A stretch of 64,000 nt of DNA from Bacteroidaceae bacterium (GTDB lineage: Bacteria; Bacteroidota; Bacteroidia; Bacteroidales; Bacteroidaceae). The notes beneath the pieces are model-generated. The model was not told where the DNA came from and searched no databases. It saw only the letters and a list, made by a program, of their open reading frames with translations. Shown here piece by piece: positions 34,538 to 42,811 of this stretch. A program made the translations under genes and the position numbers. How positions within the stretch are numbered: the first letter of the stretch is position 1; each line of letters begins with the position of its first letter. The stretch covers positions 205,535 through 269,534 of the forward strand of contig JAEEZS010000009.1 of NCBI GenBank assembly GCA_016291905.1, in the 5' to 3' direction.

Positions 34538-36385
34538 TTATCGGTCACCCAAAGGAGCGGCCTCGTAGTTGGTAAGGGGAAGATGGAAGCGCATAAGGCT
34601 GTCGAGGGTATGCGTAGGAGCAGGACTATTGACAGGGAGGGGCTGACGGCTGAAGGTAGCGAAGTAGAGCAGGCAGGCATCGCGCCACCAACGGGCATCA
34701 ATGGCTTGCTGGTGGAATCGTTGCAGCTGACGCTCATAACGGAGGGCATCGACGGAGGGCTTCATCTTTTGCCAAATTTGCAGGAAATCCTCTGCTTCGC
34801 TGACACCCCTATCATAATGCCAGCACAGACGCTGCCAAAGGTTTTGGGGATGCCCGTTGGCGTCCTTCCAATCGGGACGAGTAAACGTCCAGGGAAGATG
34901 ATGGAACCAAAGCAGATACTCTTCGGGGCAAGTCATGGGGTCGTCATAGAGGGTACAAAGGGAGTCGCCATACTGCGCAACAGCACCGCTGCCACGCATG
35001 GTACGGTCGAAGCCAATGCCCAATGTGTCTGCACGGTGGTAATAAGGGGGCGTCCAATCGGGACGTGCACCGCGTGGGCTGCACCAAGGCTCGGGCCCAT
35101 AGTGATGTCCCCAGGCGAAGAGATGATGGAGCCCCATCGGCATCATGTAGTCAACGGCAGCCTCATAGGAGCGAAGCAGGACATCCGTCATAGGCTCCAC
35201 AAAACGAGGGTCAGCGGTGAACGTCTTCGTCAACCATTCGCGTGCAATCTGGGCAGGTGAAAGCGTAGGGTCTTGCGCCAACCGTCCAAAAGCATACCAG
35301 TTTGCCTGCGCCATATCGCTTCCGCACCAATTCGTGTCGTCGCCGATGTTTGCAACGCCCGCAATGGCAGGGAAATTCTTCGAGGGCAAACGCTTGAAGA
35401 ACTCGCTCCATTGCACAGCGAGGAACACCGTGTGAATGCTCTCGCCAAGATATTCCTGCGTAATCTGCAATTCAGGCATGACGCGCGTATGCTTCATGGA
35501 GAAAAGCAACGGACTGAGCGGCTCGCGAGGCTGAAAGTCAACGGGGCCGTTCTTAATCTGCAGGATGACATTGTCACGGAACTTTCCGTCAAGGGGCATA
35601 AACTCATCGTAAGCCTGACAGGCACGGTCGGGGCTATCGGGAGCATAGACAAAGGCGCGCCACATGACGATGCCTCCGTAAGGAGCCAACGCATCGGCCA
35701 GCATATTGGCTCCGTCAGCATGGGTGCGTCCGAAGTCCATCGGGCCTGGCTCTCCCTCGCTATTAGCCTTTACGAGGAAGCCTCCAAAATCAGGGATGTG
35801 GGCATAGATTTCTGTCACTTTCTGCTGCCACCAGGCTATCACCTGCACATCAAGAGGATCTGCCGTTGGCAATTCGCCCAACGCTTTTGGCGTGGCAAAG
35901 TTCACCGAAAGGAACACGCGGATGCCGTAGGGACGCAGTTCATTGGCAATGGCTACCGCCTTTGCCAACATCGCCGAAGTGAGCATGACGGGCTTGGCAT
36001 TCACGTTGTTAAGCACCGTTCCGTTGATGCCAACAGAAGCGCATGCACGGGCATACTCGGCATAGCGCGACGAGATGGAATCGGGCAATTCATCCCAAAG
36101 CCAGATAGAATGTCCGGCATAGCCGCGCTCTATGGTGCCGTCAGGATTATCCCAGTGGTTGAGAAGAACGAGCGGGAAAGCCCCTTTCTCCACTTTCTCA
36201 TCAGAGGACGCGCTTCGCAGCCACAAGGCATGGCCGTCTTCATCGGGCGGAACAGCTCTCCCCGTGCAAGACAATAATAATAATGAAAAATGAAAGATGA
36301 AAAATGAAAAACAAATAGCGCTGCAAATGGACGACCTTGCAGATGGGAACGAGGACAGAAATCGGCAGGACACTTTATTCTTCAT
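34538..36385 (-). CDS. Alpha-glucuronidase, GH67, with shortened N-terminus
   Basis: A 615-residue enzyme that removes (methyl)glucuronic acid from xylo-oligosaccharide ends. A lipobox-like LLLLSC puts Cys40 at the mature N-terminus. The catalytic region starts LLNHWDNPDGTIERGYAG at residue 74 and continues with SVGINGTVLNNVN, LPTADPLDVQVIAWWQQK, IPDFGGFLVKANSEGEPGP and VILQIKNGPVDFQPREPLSPL, all classic GH67 blocks. In well-known GH67 enzymes the LNHWDN block is near residue 150, after a complete alpha/beta domain; here only about 30 mature residues precede it. It lies in the xylan operon between GH43 and SGNH genes. Confidence 0.9.
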   Translation of the reverse strand: MKNKVSCRFLSSFPSARSSICSAICFSFFIFHFSLLLLSCTGRAVPPDEDGHALWLRSASSDEKVEKGAFPLVLLNHWDNPDGTIERGYAGHSIWLWDELPDSISSRYAEYARACASVGINGTVLNNVNAKPVMLTSAMLAKAVAIANELRPYGIRVFLSVNFATPKALGELPTADPLDVQVIAWWQQKVTEIYAHIPDFGGFLVKANSEGEPGPMDFGRTHADGANMLADALAPYGGIVMWRAFVYAPDSPDRACQAYDEFMPLDGKFRDNVILQIKNGPVDFQPREPLSPLLFSMKHTRVMPELQITQEYLGESIHTVFLAVQWSEFFKRLPSKNFPAIAGVANIGDDTNWCGSDMAQANWYAFGRLAQDPTLSPAQIAREWLTKTFTADPRFVEPMTDVLLRSYEAAVDYMMPMGLHHLFAWGHHYGPEPWCSPRGARPDWTPPYYHRADTLGIGFDRTMRGSGAVAQYGDSLCTLYDDPMTCPEEYLLWFHHLPWTFTRPDWKDANGHPQNLWQRLCWHYDRGVSEAEDFLQIWQKMKPSVDALRYERQLQRFHQQAIDARWWRDACLLYFATFSRQPLPVNSPAPTHTLDSLMRFHLPLTNYEAAPLGDR

Positions 36386-36419
36386 TTTTCAATCTTCATT
36401 TTTCAGTTAATACAATCAA

Positions 36420-37415
36420 TCAGTCAAGACCCTCAATAGTCTCGATGGTGCCGTCGTCGCGATAGGTCAACTCACAAACCTTGAGGCTGCGGAGACGGTT
36501 AATGCCCTTCGAGATGCCACTGTCGTGGTGGAAGAGCCACCACTTGCCGCCAAACTCCACGATAGAGTGGTGAGTGGTCCAGCCGTACACCGGGGTAAGG
36601 ATAACGCCCTTGTAGATGAAGGGACCATAGGGATTGTCACCGATAGCGTAGCAGAGCTTGTGGGTGTCGCCGGTGGAGTAGCTAAAGTAGTATTTACCCT
36701 TGTATTTGTGCATCCAACTGGCCTCGAAGAAGCGACGCTCGTTGTCTTCAACCTTGATGGGCGCGCCACTCTCGTCGAGCAGCACCACCGGTTTGGGTTC
36801 CTCGGCAAACTGCAGCATATCCTTGGCGAGTTTCACCACGCGGCCCGGGACAGCCGGCTGACCGTCGGCAGGATAGGAGGTACCGCAGTCCTTGGCAAGA
36901 TTGTCCTCATAACGCTGGAGCTGTCCTCCCCAGATGCCACCGAAGTACATGTAGTATTCGCCATCAGCATCATCGTGGAGGATAGCGTAGTCGATGGAGT
37001 AGCTGCCGCGAATTGGATCAGGTTGTGGGATGAAGGGGCCAGTCGGTGAATCGGAAATGGCCACACCGCAGCGGAAGATGTCCGTCTTGTCCTTGGCCGG
37101 GAAATACATGTAGTAGCGGCCATCAGGTCCTTTCACAACCTCGTTGTCCCAGAGCTGACGGCGTGCCCAGGGGACATCTTTGATGTCAAGAATGACGCCG
37201 TGATCCTTGACGGGTGAGGTCATCGGATCGTTGCCTTCAAGGGTGAGGACATGGTAATCCTTCATGTCATATTCGCTGCCGAAGTCGTCGTCCGGTGCAG
37301 CAGACTCCCAGTCGTGCGAAGGATAAATGTAGAGCTTGCCGTCCCATACGTGGACGGAAGGATCGGCCATGTAGTCGTCTGGCCACAGGTAACGCTTTTG
37401 AACTTTCTTTGCCAT
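36420..37415 (-). CDS. Cytoplasmic GH43 beta-xylosidase / arabinofuranosidase
   Basis: A 331-residue enzyme without a signal peptide, beginning MAKKVQKRYLWPDDYMADPSVHVWDGKLYIYPSHDW. The base Asp is in YMADPSV, the pKa-tuning Asp in SIDYAILHDD and the acid Glu in RRFFEASWMHK, the GH43 triad order. The pattern matches the intracellular Xsa-type GH43 enzymes of Bacteroides and Prevotella that cut xylobiose and arabinosyl-xylose. It lies 57 bases after the GPH symporter and 34 before GH67, so it handles imported xylan products. Confidence 0.9.
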   Translation of the reverse strand: MAKKVQKRYLWPDDYMADPSVHVWDGKLYIYPSHDWESAAPDDDFGSEYDMKDYHVLTLEGNDPMTSPVKDHGVILDIKDVPWARRQLWDNEVVKGPDGRYYMYFPAKDKTDIFRCGVAISDSPTGPFIPQPDPIRGSYSIDYAILHDDADGEYYMYFGGIWGGQLQRYEDNLAKDCGTSYPADGQPAVPGRVVKLAKDMLQFAEEPKPVVLLDESGAPIKVEDNERRFFEASWMHKYKGKYYFSYSTGDTHKLCYAIGDNPYGPFIYKGVILTPVYGWTTHHSIVEFGGKWWLFHHDSGISKGINRLRSLKVCELTYRDDGTIETIEGLD

Positions 37416-37472
37416 GATATTATAGATTGATTAGAAATTAGGATTTGGAAATTTGAAATTAGGAATGAGAGC

Positions 37473-38891
37473 CTATTCTTTTGCGCGTGCCTCGATGGCC
37501 TTGTTTATTTCATCCATCTTCTCGTCACTAAGCTCATACTTGCTGATAATCCAGATGGCCAGGAGAAGCAGCAAGGCGGGAATCACGCATACCAGCCACA
37601 GGATACCCTGCTCAGCAAGGGGTGTCTGCTTGGACAGTTCGGCATTGAAGCCCACCCATGCCAGCACGAGTCCAGGCACCACACCACCGAGAGCCATGCC
37701 AGCCTTGAAGAAAATACCTGTGAGGGCGTTGACAATACCAGCGATACGACGTCCGGTGGTGTATTCACCATAGGCCACCACCTCGGGAACGAGAGCCCAC
37801 ATGTAGCCGGTGGCAACAATGATACCGGTACTTTTGACAAATTGAGCCACGCAGAGCAGCCAGAAGTGCTGCTTAATGGCAGGAATACTTACGAACAAAT
37901 ACATCAGCGCCATACCTGCGATGGCTGTGCCAAGGAAAAGGTAGAACATCCCTTTCTTGCCAATCTTGCGCTTGATGGCAGGCACGAGAGGCATGAATAT
38001 GAAAGCAGGGATGGTGCCCAGCCACATAAACACGGTGGTCATAAAGGGCGTAGCACCAATATTATAAGTCATGAAGTAAGCATCGGCAGCATTACCCACG
38101 CTCATCATGGCAAAGGCAGTAACGAAGAAGAAAGCGAGAACGCGGAGAGGTTTGTTACGTCCAAACTCCATCCACAGGTCGCTCACCTTCACATTGGCAG
38201 CCTCCTTCTGGTCCATCACCACGCGTTCTTTCGTCTGCGAGAAGCAGAACACAAGCAGCAGCAAACCGGCAAGGGCAAAAATGGTCATCGTGATGAACCA
38301 TGCAGGTGCAGCCTCGGGCGTATTGATAACGGCCTCCATCTTACCCGTCTCATTATTCATTGCCTTGGGAGCAAAAATAGCAATGATGAGTGGAAGGGAC
38401 TTCACGCACAACGCTCCGAGATTCGCCATGAACATACGGGTGGAGGTGAGGATAGTGATTTCATTGGTGTCGCGCGTCAGACTGGAGTTGAGGGCGCCGT
38501 ATGGCACGTTGACCAACGTGTAGCACATGCTCATTCCCACGTAGGTAATGTAGGCATAGAGCAACGAACCGCTGAAGCCGTTCCAGAAGCAGAGGATAGC
38601 CAAACCAACAAGCGGAATGCCGCCCAAAATGAGCCAAGAACGATATTTGCCCCAGCGAGGATTGCCTTTGTCAACGAATGTGCCTACAAGGGGATCCCAC
38701 AATACGTCCACAAGACGTACAATGAGGAACATCAAAGCAGCAGCACCAGGGTCGAGGCCGAACACATTTGTGTAATAGAACAGCAGCCAAATGCTGATGG
38801 TCTGGTAAATGAGGTTTTGGGCCATGTCGCCGGATCCGAAGCCGATGCGTTGTAGCCACGTGAGTTTGTAAAAACCTTTGTTGTTGTCCAT
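37473..38891 (-). CDS. GPH-family symporter for xylo-oligosaccharides
   Basis: A 472-residue transporter with about twelve membrane helices: MDNNKGFYKLTWLQRIGFGSGDMAQNLIY at the start, and VDVLWDPLVGTFVDKGNPRWGKYRSWLI, the GPH family motif between helices 2 and 3. It is clearly a paralogue of the mannan-operon symporter at 28914. The following genes (GH43, GH67, SGNH esterase) indicate xylo-oligosaccharide cargo. It lies 36 bases after the beta-propeller lipoprotein gene, and no consensus promoter was found in that gap. Confidence 0.88.
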   Translation of the reverse strand: MDNNKGFYKLTWLQRIGFGSGDMAQNLIYQTISIWLLFYYTNVFGLDPGAAALMFLIVRLVDVLWDPLVGTFVDKGNPRWGKYRSWLILGGIPLVGLAILCFWNGFSGSLLYAYITYVGMSMCYTLVNVPYGALNSSLTRDTNEITILTSTRMFMANLGALCVKSLPLIIAIFAPKAMNNETGKMEAVINTPEAAPAWFITMTIFALAGLLLLVFCFSQTKERVVMDQKEAANVKVSDLWMEFGRNKPLRVLAFFFVTAFAMMSVGNAADAYFMTYNIGATPFMTTVFMWLGTIPAFIFMPLVPAIKRKIGKKGMFYLFLGTAIAGMALMYLFVSIPAIKQHFWLLCVAQFVKSTGIIVATGYMWALVPEVVAYGEYTTGRRIAGIVNALTGIFFKAGMALGGVVPGLVLAWVGFNAELSKQTPLAEQGILWLVCVIPALLLLLAIWIISKYELSDEKMDEINKAIEARAKE

Positions 38892-38927
38892 AGTGATTTT
38901 GATTTAATGGTTTATAGATTTATAAGT

Positions 38928-40424
38928 TTATTGAAATTGTTCGGCGGGAAGATGTTTTCGGATGCGCTGAATAGTGCGAACATCAAAGGGTACAGGCGAG
39001 TCGCCAAGGTCGGGGATGTTGTAGGAGCGCAAGAACAGACGGTCGTGCTCAGGGTCGCGTTGAGGCAAACAGAAGGGAGCTGAGACGTTTCCCTCATCAT
39101 CCACATGTGACAGCCACACGCGTCCAAACATACCATCGCCACGCTTTGAGGCAAAGGCAATCCAACGTCCGTTCGTGGACCAGCTATGGTAGGTTGAGGA
39201 GGCATCCTCAGACCGCAGCACTTGTAGCGAATCTACCACACCTGTTTGCATGTCCATCATCATCAGGCGCGTTTCGCGATGCCAGATAGGGAACGTGCCA
39301 TAGTCGGAACGGCAGAACATCAGCCATCGTCCATCAGGCGATAATTTCGGCAGCGAAGCGGAACCGCCCTGCTGCTCAGCGTCCCAAACGACCTCGATGC
39401 TGTCACCCTGCATCCCCGTCTGCTCATCAAACGCTACACGAACAAGGCTGTAACGCGTCTGCCTGACGGAATCGGGCAACGGATGGAAAGGAGCGAGGCA
39501 GAAGTAGATGTAACGGCCATCAGGCGAGAACGTGGGAAAGGTCTCGTAAGCGTCTGTGCCTGAAGTAAGAGGCGAAAAGCGCATTTCATTGGTGTCGAAG
39601 TCAGCAACGAGCAAATCGCTAGCAGTATCGTAAACTTCCATGCGATAACTATCAAGGGCGCGCAAGGCAGGGATGACATTGTTCCATGTATAGACGGCAT
39701 AGCGCCCTGAAGGGTGGAAATCACCATAGGTGGCAGCTACAGGCATGTTGTCATTTTTAAGAGTGAGCTTACGGAGGGAACCGTTGCGATTAAGGATAGT
39801 GCCGCCTTGCGGCCCACGCAGATGAAAGAAACTGAGATTGCCTCGTCCGGCGCCATGAATGTGACAGTTCATGCAGCTGTTGTCTGTGTGGCGCCAGTCG
39901 GAGAGGACGCGCTCGCGGAAACTCGTAAGCTCTCTTTCCCGTATCTCAACCCTGTGCCAAACCTCAAACGAGGGGTCGATGATACGGTAGGTAACGTAGG
40001 GGTCAATTGGATCGGGAGAGACGTAGAAGTTATAGTTTGCTGCTGTTTTTTTGTCGTTAGATTTTGGAGTAATCGTAACCTGCAATGTATTTCCCTTCTC
40101 AGCTTCTAAAAGGCGATGCCACTTTTTCGCAGGAAACATGACACGCCCTTGTCGGGCTCTAACAGTAAGGGACGACGTAACGCCCTTCACTTCTACCTTG
40201 GCACGAGCATACCCTACTCCATCAATACAAAAGTTGAGCGGAGCAATATTATATGGAACGACAGCCTCAGCATAGTCAGGAGAGAAGACCACCTCATCCT
40301 CCCACATTGACGTATGCTCTGCGCAGCCAAAGAATAGGGCTACGGCGAGCATCGCAATCACTCTATAGCGAAGCGTCCTGCCGGGCATAGCCCTTTCTAA
40401 AGCATAGCGTCCCAATTTCCTCAT
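38928..40424 (-). CDS. Lipoprotein with CxxCH motif and TolB-like WD40 (PD40) propeller
   Basis: A 498-residue lipoprotein (lipobox ALFFGC, Cys34). The start is the ATG at 40424, which overlaps the stop of the upstream gene as ATGA; a frame opens 11 codons earlier but would sit inside that gene. The first third is a beta-rich domain ending at NSCMNCHIHGAGRG, a single c-type heme-like CxxCH. The rest is a propeller with PD40 repeats (YGDFHPSGRYAVYTWN, FPTFSPDGRYIYFCLA, LPKLSPDGRWLMFCRSD, YHSWSTNGRWIAFASKR). Function unknown; it may be an envelope redox or sensing protein. Confidence 0.78.
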   Translation of the reverse strand: MRKLGRYALERAMPGRTLRYRVIAMLAVALFFGCAEHTSMWEDEVVFSPDYAEAVVPYNIAPLNFCIDGVGYARAKVEVKGVTSSLTVRARQGRVMFPAKKWHRLLEAEKGNTLQVTITPKSNDKKTAANYNFYVSPDPIDPYVTYRIIDPSFEVWHRVEIRERELTSFRERVLSDWRHTDNSCMNCHIHGAGRGNLSFFHLRGPQGGTILNRNGSLRKLTLKNDNMPVAATYGDFHPSGRYAVYTWNNVIPALRALDSYRMEVYDTASDLLVADFDTNEMRFSPLTSGTDAYETFPTFSPDGRYIYFCLAPFHPLPDSVRQTRYSLVRVAFDEQTGMQGDSIEVVWDAEQQGGSASLPKLSPDGRWLMFCRSDYGTFPIWHRETRLMMMDMQTGVVDSLQVLRSEDASSTYHSWSTNGRWIAFASKRGDGMFGRVWLSHVDDEGNVSAPFCLPQRDPEHDRLFLRSYNIPDLGDSPVPFDVRTIQRIRKHLPAEQFQ

Positions 40425-41944
40425 TGTTTTATCTGTGCAAAATGATAGAAGAACCAATAGGTCTTGCCGAATTCTTCTTGAATACGACGATAACCCGACG
40501 GGATACCCGTCTCTACTGACTTATACAGCTCGTTATACTCCCTGAAATCGGCAATGACAGCAGGAGGAATGCCTCGTGCAGCCACTTCCTCGTCGGGACG
40601 GCCGTGAGCAACCAGCCAAATCAGCATAGCCTCAGCCCATGTGCGTTGTATAACGGCCTGGCTAGGTAAGTAGCGGTCATAGTCTTTAACAAACGACTCC
40701 ACATCCTTGTCAAGAAGGTCGTAACTAAACAAGTAGTCACGTGCAAAAACGTTGTCAGGATTGTTATTCAACAGATGACGAAGTGATGTATCTATATCCA
40801 TCGGCGTCCTTACGGTGTCGGTCATAACGGTCAGAGTTCGTTTCATTTCCATCCAACGCAGCAACCCTTTAGGACGTTCAGCAGGCATGTGCATTCGTGC
40901 CCAACGGCGATAGAAGAGCGTCTTTTCAAGCACACGCAGGTATTTCATGGCAGCCGCCTCGTCACCGCGTATTAAGCTGATTTCAGCCAAGCGCATTAGC
41001 GGACGACTGCCCACGCTATTGGGTGAAAACAACATACCCAACAATACTGAATGTTCAGCATTCGTCAGGTCGCCCAACTGAAACCACATTTCGCCAGACA
41101 TATAAATGAGGGGATAAGATGTCGTGGCGCTCACGGGCAGAAACAATCCCAATTGGAATGGCTGATAATAATGCATTAGCTCGTCGCCCATGCGGTACTG
41201 CGTCGTCAGCAGAAGGTTCTGGTAATAGCTGTTGAAACGATTGGGATGGTTACTCTGTTCATCAAGGCGTTGTTGCATACGATCCAAGCGGCCATGATAC
41301 CAGTCATTGTCAATGGTTAGCATCCGCTCAACGTTCATTTCAGGCGTCACGACGGCACGCTTCTCCCAATCACCCCAGCCGAACAGCCACAGCCCAAGAG
41401 ATAAGAACGCTACGCTAAAGAACGCACTACACACTATAGAACGCTTCGCTGTAGAACGGGTCAAACTCTGAAGAATACAACGTTCGATTATGAGCAGAGT
41501 CGCTACAATTCCCACCCACTGCAACGTGCTACTGAGGGGATAGGTCAGTCCACACTGACGTCCTGTTTCCAATACTACTACAAGCACGGCGGGAATCAAC
41601 GCCCACACCCCCAAAAAGCGAGCCAGCAGTCTATAAACCAGCATACCCAACAACGTCAGCACAACTGACATAATGAGCGGCCCCACTATACGAATTCCTA
41701 AGAATTGTGTCAGCATATCGCCCGTCAACTTTGCCAAGGGAGCCGGAGCCAGCCAATATGCCCGCAGGGGTTCTGCTGCCCAAAGGAACAGCGAGAACTG
41801 CTCCCGATGACAGAGATGGCCTCGATAGAAGAACTGAAAGAACACAAACAACACCAGCAGGCTAGCCACAGCCAACCCACAGGCGAGGTACGTTCTTCCC
41901 TTACTCTGTTGACGCAAAGACTTCACTCCAAACTTCAATCTCAT
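40421..41944 (-). CDS. DUF6057-type membrane protein
   Basis: A 507-residue protein with about six hydrophobic helices in the first 180 residues (ACGLAVASLLVLFVFFQFF onward), then a helical soluble region of 300 residues with TPR-like alternation (AEHSVLLGMLFSPNSVGSRPLMRLAEISLIRGDEAAAMKYL). This matches the DUF6057 family found only in Bacteroidota, whose role is unknown. The start is the ATG at 41944; an earlier TTG would overlap the -7-like box TATCTTTG at 41957-41964. It is translationally coupled to the CxxCH lipoprotein gene by ATGA. Confidence 0.75.
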   Translation of the reverse strand: MRLKFGVKSLRQQSKGRTYLACGLAVASLLVLFVFFQFFYRGHLCHREQFSLFLWAAEPLRAYWLAPAPLAKLTGDMLTQFLGIRIVGPLIMSVVLTLLGMLVYRLLARFLGVWALIPAVLVVVLETGRQCGLTYPLSSTLQWVGIVATLLIIERCILQSLTRSTAKRSIVCSAFFSVAFLSLGLWLFGWGDWEKRAVVTPEMNVERMLTIDNDWYHGRLDRMQQRLDEQSNHPNRFNSYYQNLLLTTQYRMGDELMHYYQPFQLGLFLPVSATTSYPLIYMSGEMWFQLGDLTNAEHSVLLGMLFSPNSVGSRPLMRLAEISLIRGDEAAAMKYLRVLEKTLFYRRWARMHMPAERPKGLLRWMEMKRTLTVMTDTVRTPMDIDTSLRHLLNNNPDNVFARDYLFSYDLLDKDVESFVKDYDRYLPSQAVIQRTWAEAMLIWLVAHGRPDEEVAARGIPPAVIADFREYNELYKSVETGIPSGYRRIQEEFGKTYWFFYHFAQIKQ

Positions 41945-41967
41945 GCTTTTGCGCCCCAAAGATAAGG

Positions 41968-41991
41968 AAAAAAAACGAGCTATTGCTCGTT
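41968..41991 (-). terminator. Terminator upstream of the DUF6057 gene
   Basis: On the minus strand, AACGAGC-AATA-GCTCGTT runs into eight T bases: a textbook intrinsic terminator that ends the trxA-side transcript. Confidence 0.88.
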
Positions 41992-42054
41992 AGCCGCGTT
42001 TTTCTTCATTTTTTCGCAAAAATGATAGTCGGTAGTAGGAGTAATAACATGAAC

Positions 42055-42086
42055 GGCCCATCGTCACCTTTGACGGACAATGGGCC
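42055..42086 (-). terminator. Second hairpin after the acidic protein gene
   Basis: GGCCCAT pairs with ATGGGCC, with inner GTCA-TGAC pairs. It lies 33 bases past the stop of the acidic protein gene and has no T-run, so it may be a processing or stabilising hairpin ahead of the strong terminator at 41968. Confidence 0.5.
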
Positions 42087-42118
42087 GCTCATGCTAACGT
42101 GTTTGTAGCTGCTGTTGC

Positions 42119-42454
42119 TTAGACCTCGTCGGGACCGTCAAGTTGCTCGCCGAACTCCAGTTCGCCAGCAACAATCTGAATCATTTCGTCAAGGTCGAAG
42201 TCACCTACGCCGTGTTTCTTGGCCTCTTTGACCAGATAGGTAGCCACAGCTTCCACATCGACATCGACACAGCCGTCGGCATCAGGCTCCTGATCAAAAA
42301 CACCATGGTCGCAATAATAGTCGCTGATGGTGTCGAGGAAGAACTCCAAGTCATCGTCGCTGAGTTTTTCCTTCAAGTCCGTTGAGATGTAATTACGGAC
42401 GAACTCGATGGTTTTGTCGTCATCGATGTCTTCAAGCAAGAATTCGTCGTTCAT
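42119..42454 (-). CDS. Small acidic protein of unknown function
   Basis: A 111-residue protein, strongly acidic (MNDEFLLEDIDDDKTIEFVR at the start; VDVDVEAVATYLVKEAKKHG in the middle; ending ELEFGEQLDGPDEV). It has no signal or membrane segment and is probably helical. It follows trxA by 12 bases and is the last gene before two terminators. The same kind of acidic protein beside trxA and dnaE is familiar in Bacteroidales, but no function is known to me. Confidence 0.75.
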   Translation of the reverse strand: MNDEFLLEDIDDDKTIEFVRNYISTDLKEKLSDDDLEFFLDTISDYYCDHGVFDQEPDADGCVDVDVEAVATYLVKEAKKHGVGDFDLDEMIQIVAGELEFGEQLDGPDEV

Positions 42455-42466
42455 AGGGCTAATAAA

Positions 42467-42778
42467 TTAGAGGAGGGCATTAATTTTATCCACATAGACC
42501 TGCTTAGGGGCAGCACCGACCTGCTTATCAACAAGCTGGCCGTCCTTGAAGAACATAACGGTGGGGATGTTGCGAATGCCGTATTTAACGGGCAGGTCAA
42601 CAGCCTCATCAACATCGCATTTGCCAATAATGACGCGGCCTTCGAACTCAGCAGCCAAGGCCTCAATGGTGGGGGCAAGTGCACGACAGGGGCCGCACCA
42701 GGTAGCCCAAAAATCTACTACAACAGGCTTGCCCTCGGCAAGAACCTGATCGAAATTGTTGTCTGTAATCTGTAACAT
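42467..42778 (-). CDS. trxA: Thioredoxin
   Basis: A 103-residue cytoplasmic thiol-disulfide reductant with the active site WATWCGPCRALAP (Cys at about residues 31 and 34), the cis-Pro in RNIPTVMFFKDGQLV, and the family's normal length. It reduces disulfides in ribonucleotide reductase, peroxiredoxins and other enzymes. It lies 33 bases after dnaE and 12 before the acidic protein gene, on one transcript. Confidence 0.96.
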   Translation of the reverse strand: MLQITDNNFDQVLAEGKPVVVDFWATWCGPCRALAPTIEALAAEFEGRVIIGKCDVDEAVDLPVKYGIRNIPTVMFFKDGQLVDKQVGAAPKQVYVDKINALL

Positions 42779-42811
42779 GGAATAAATGATTTTATAGGGT
42801 TAATGGGATTA

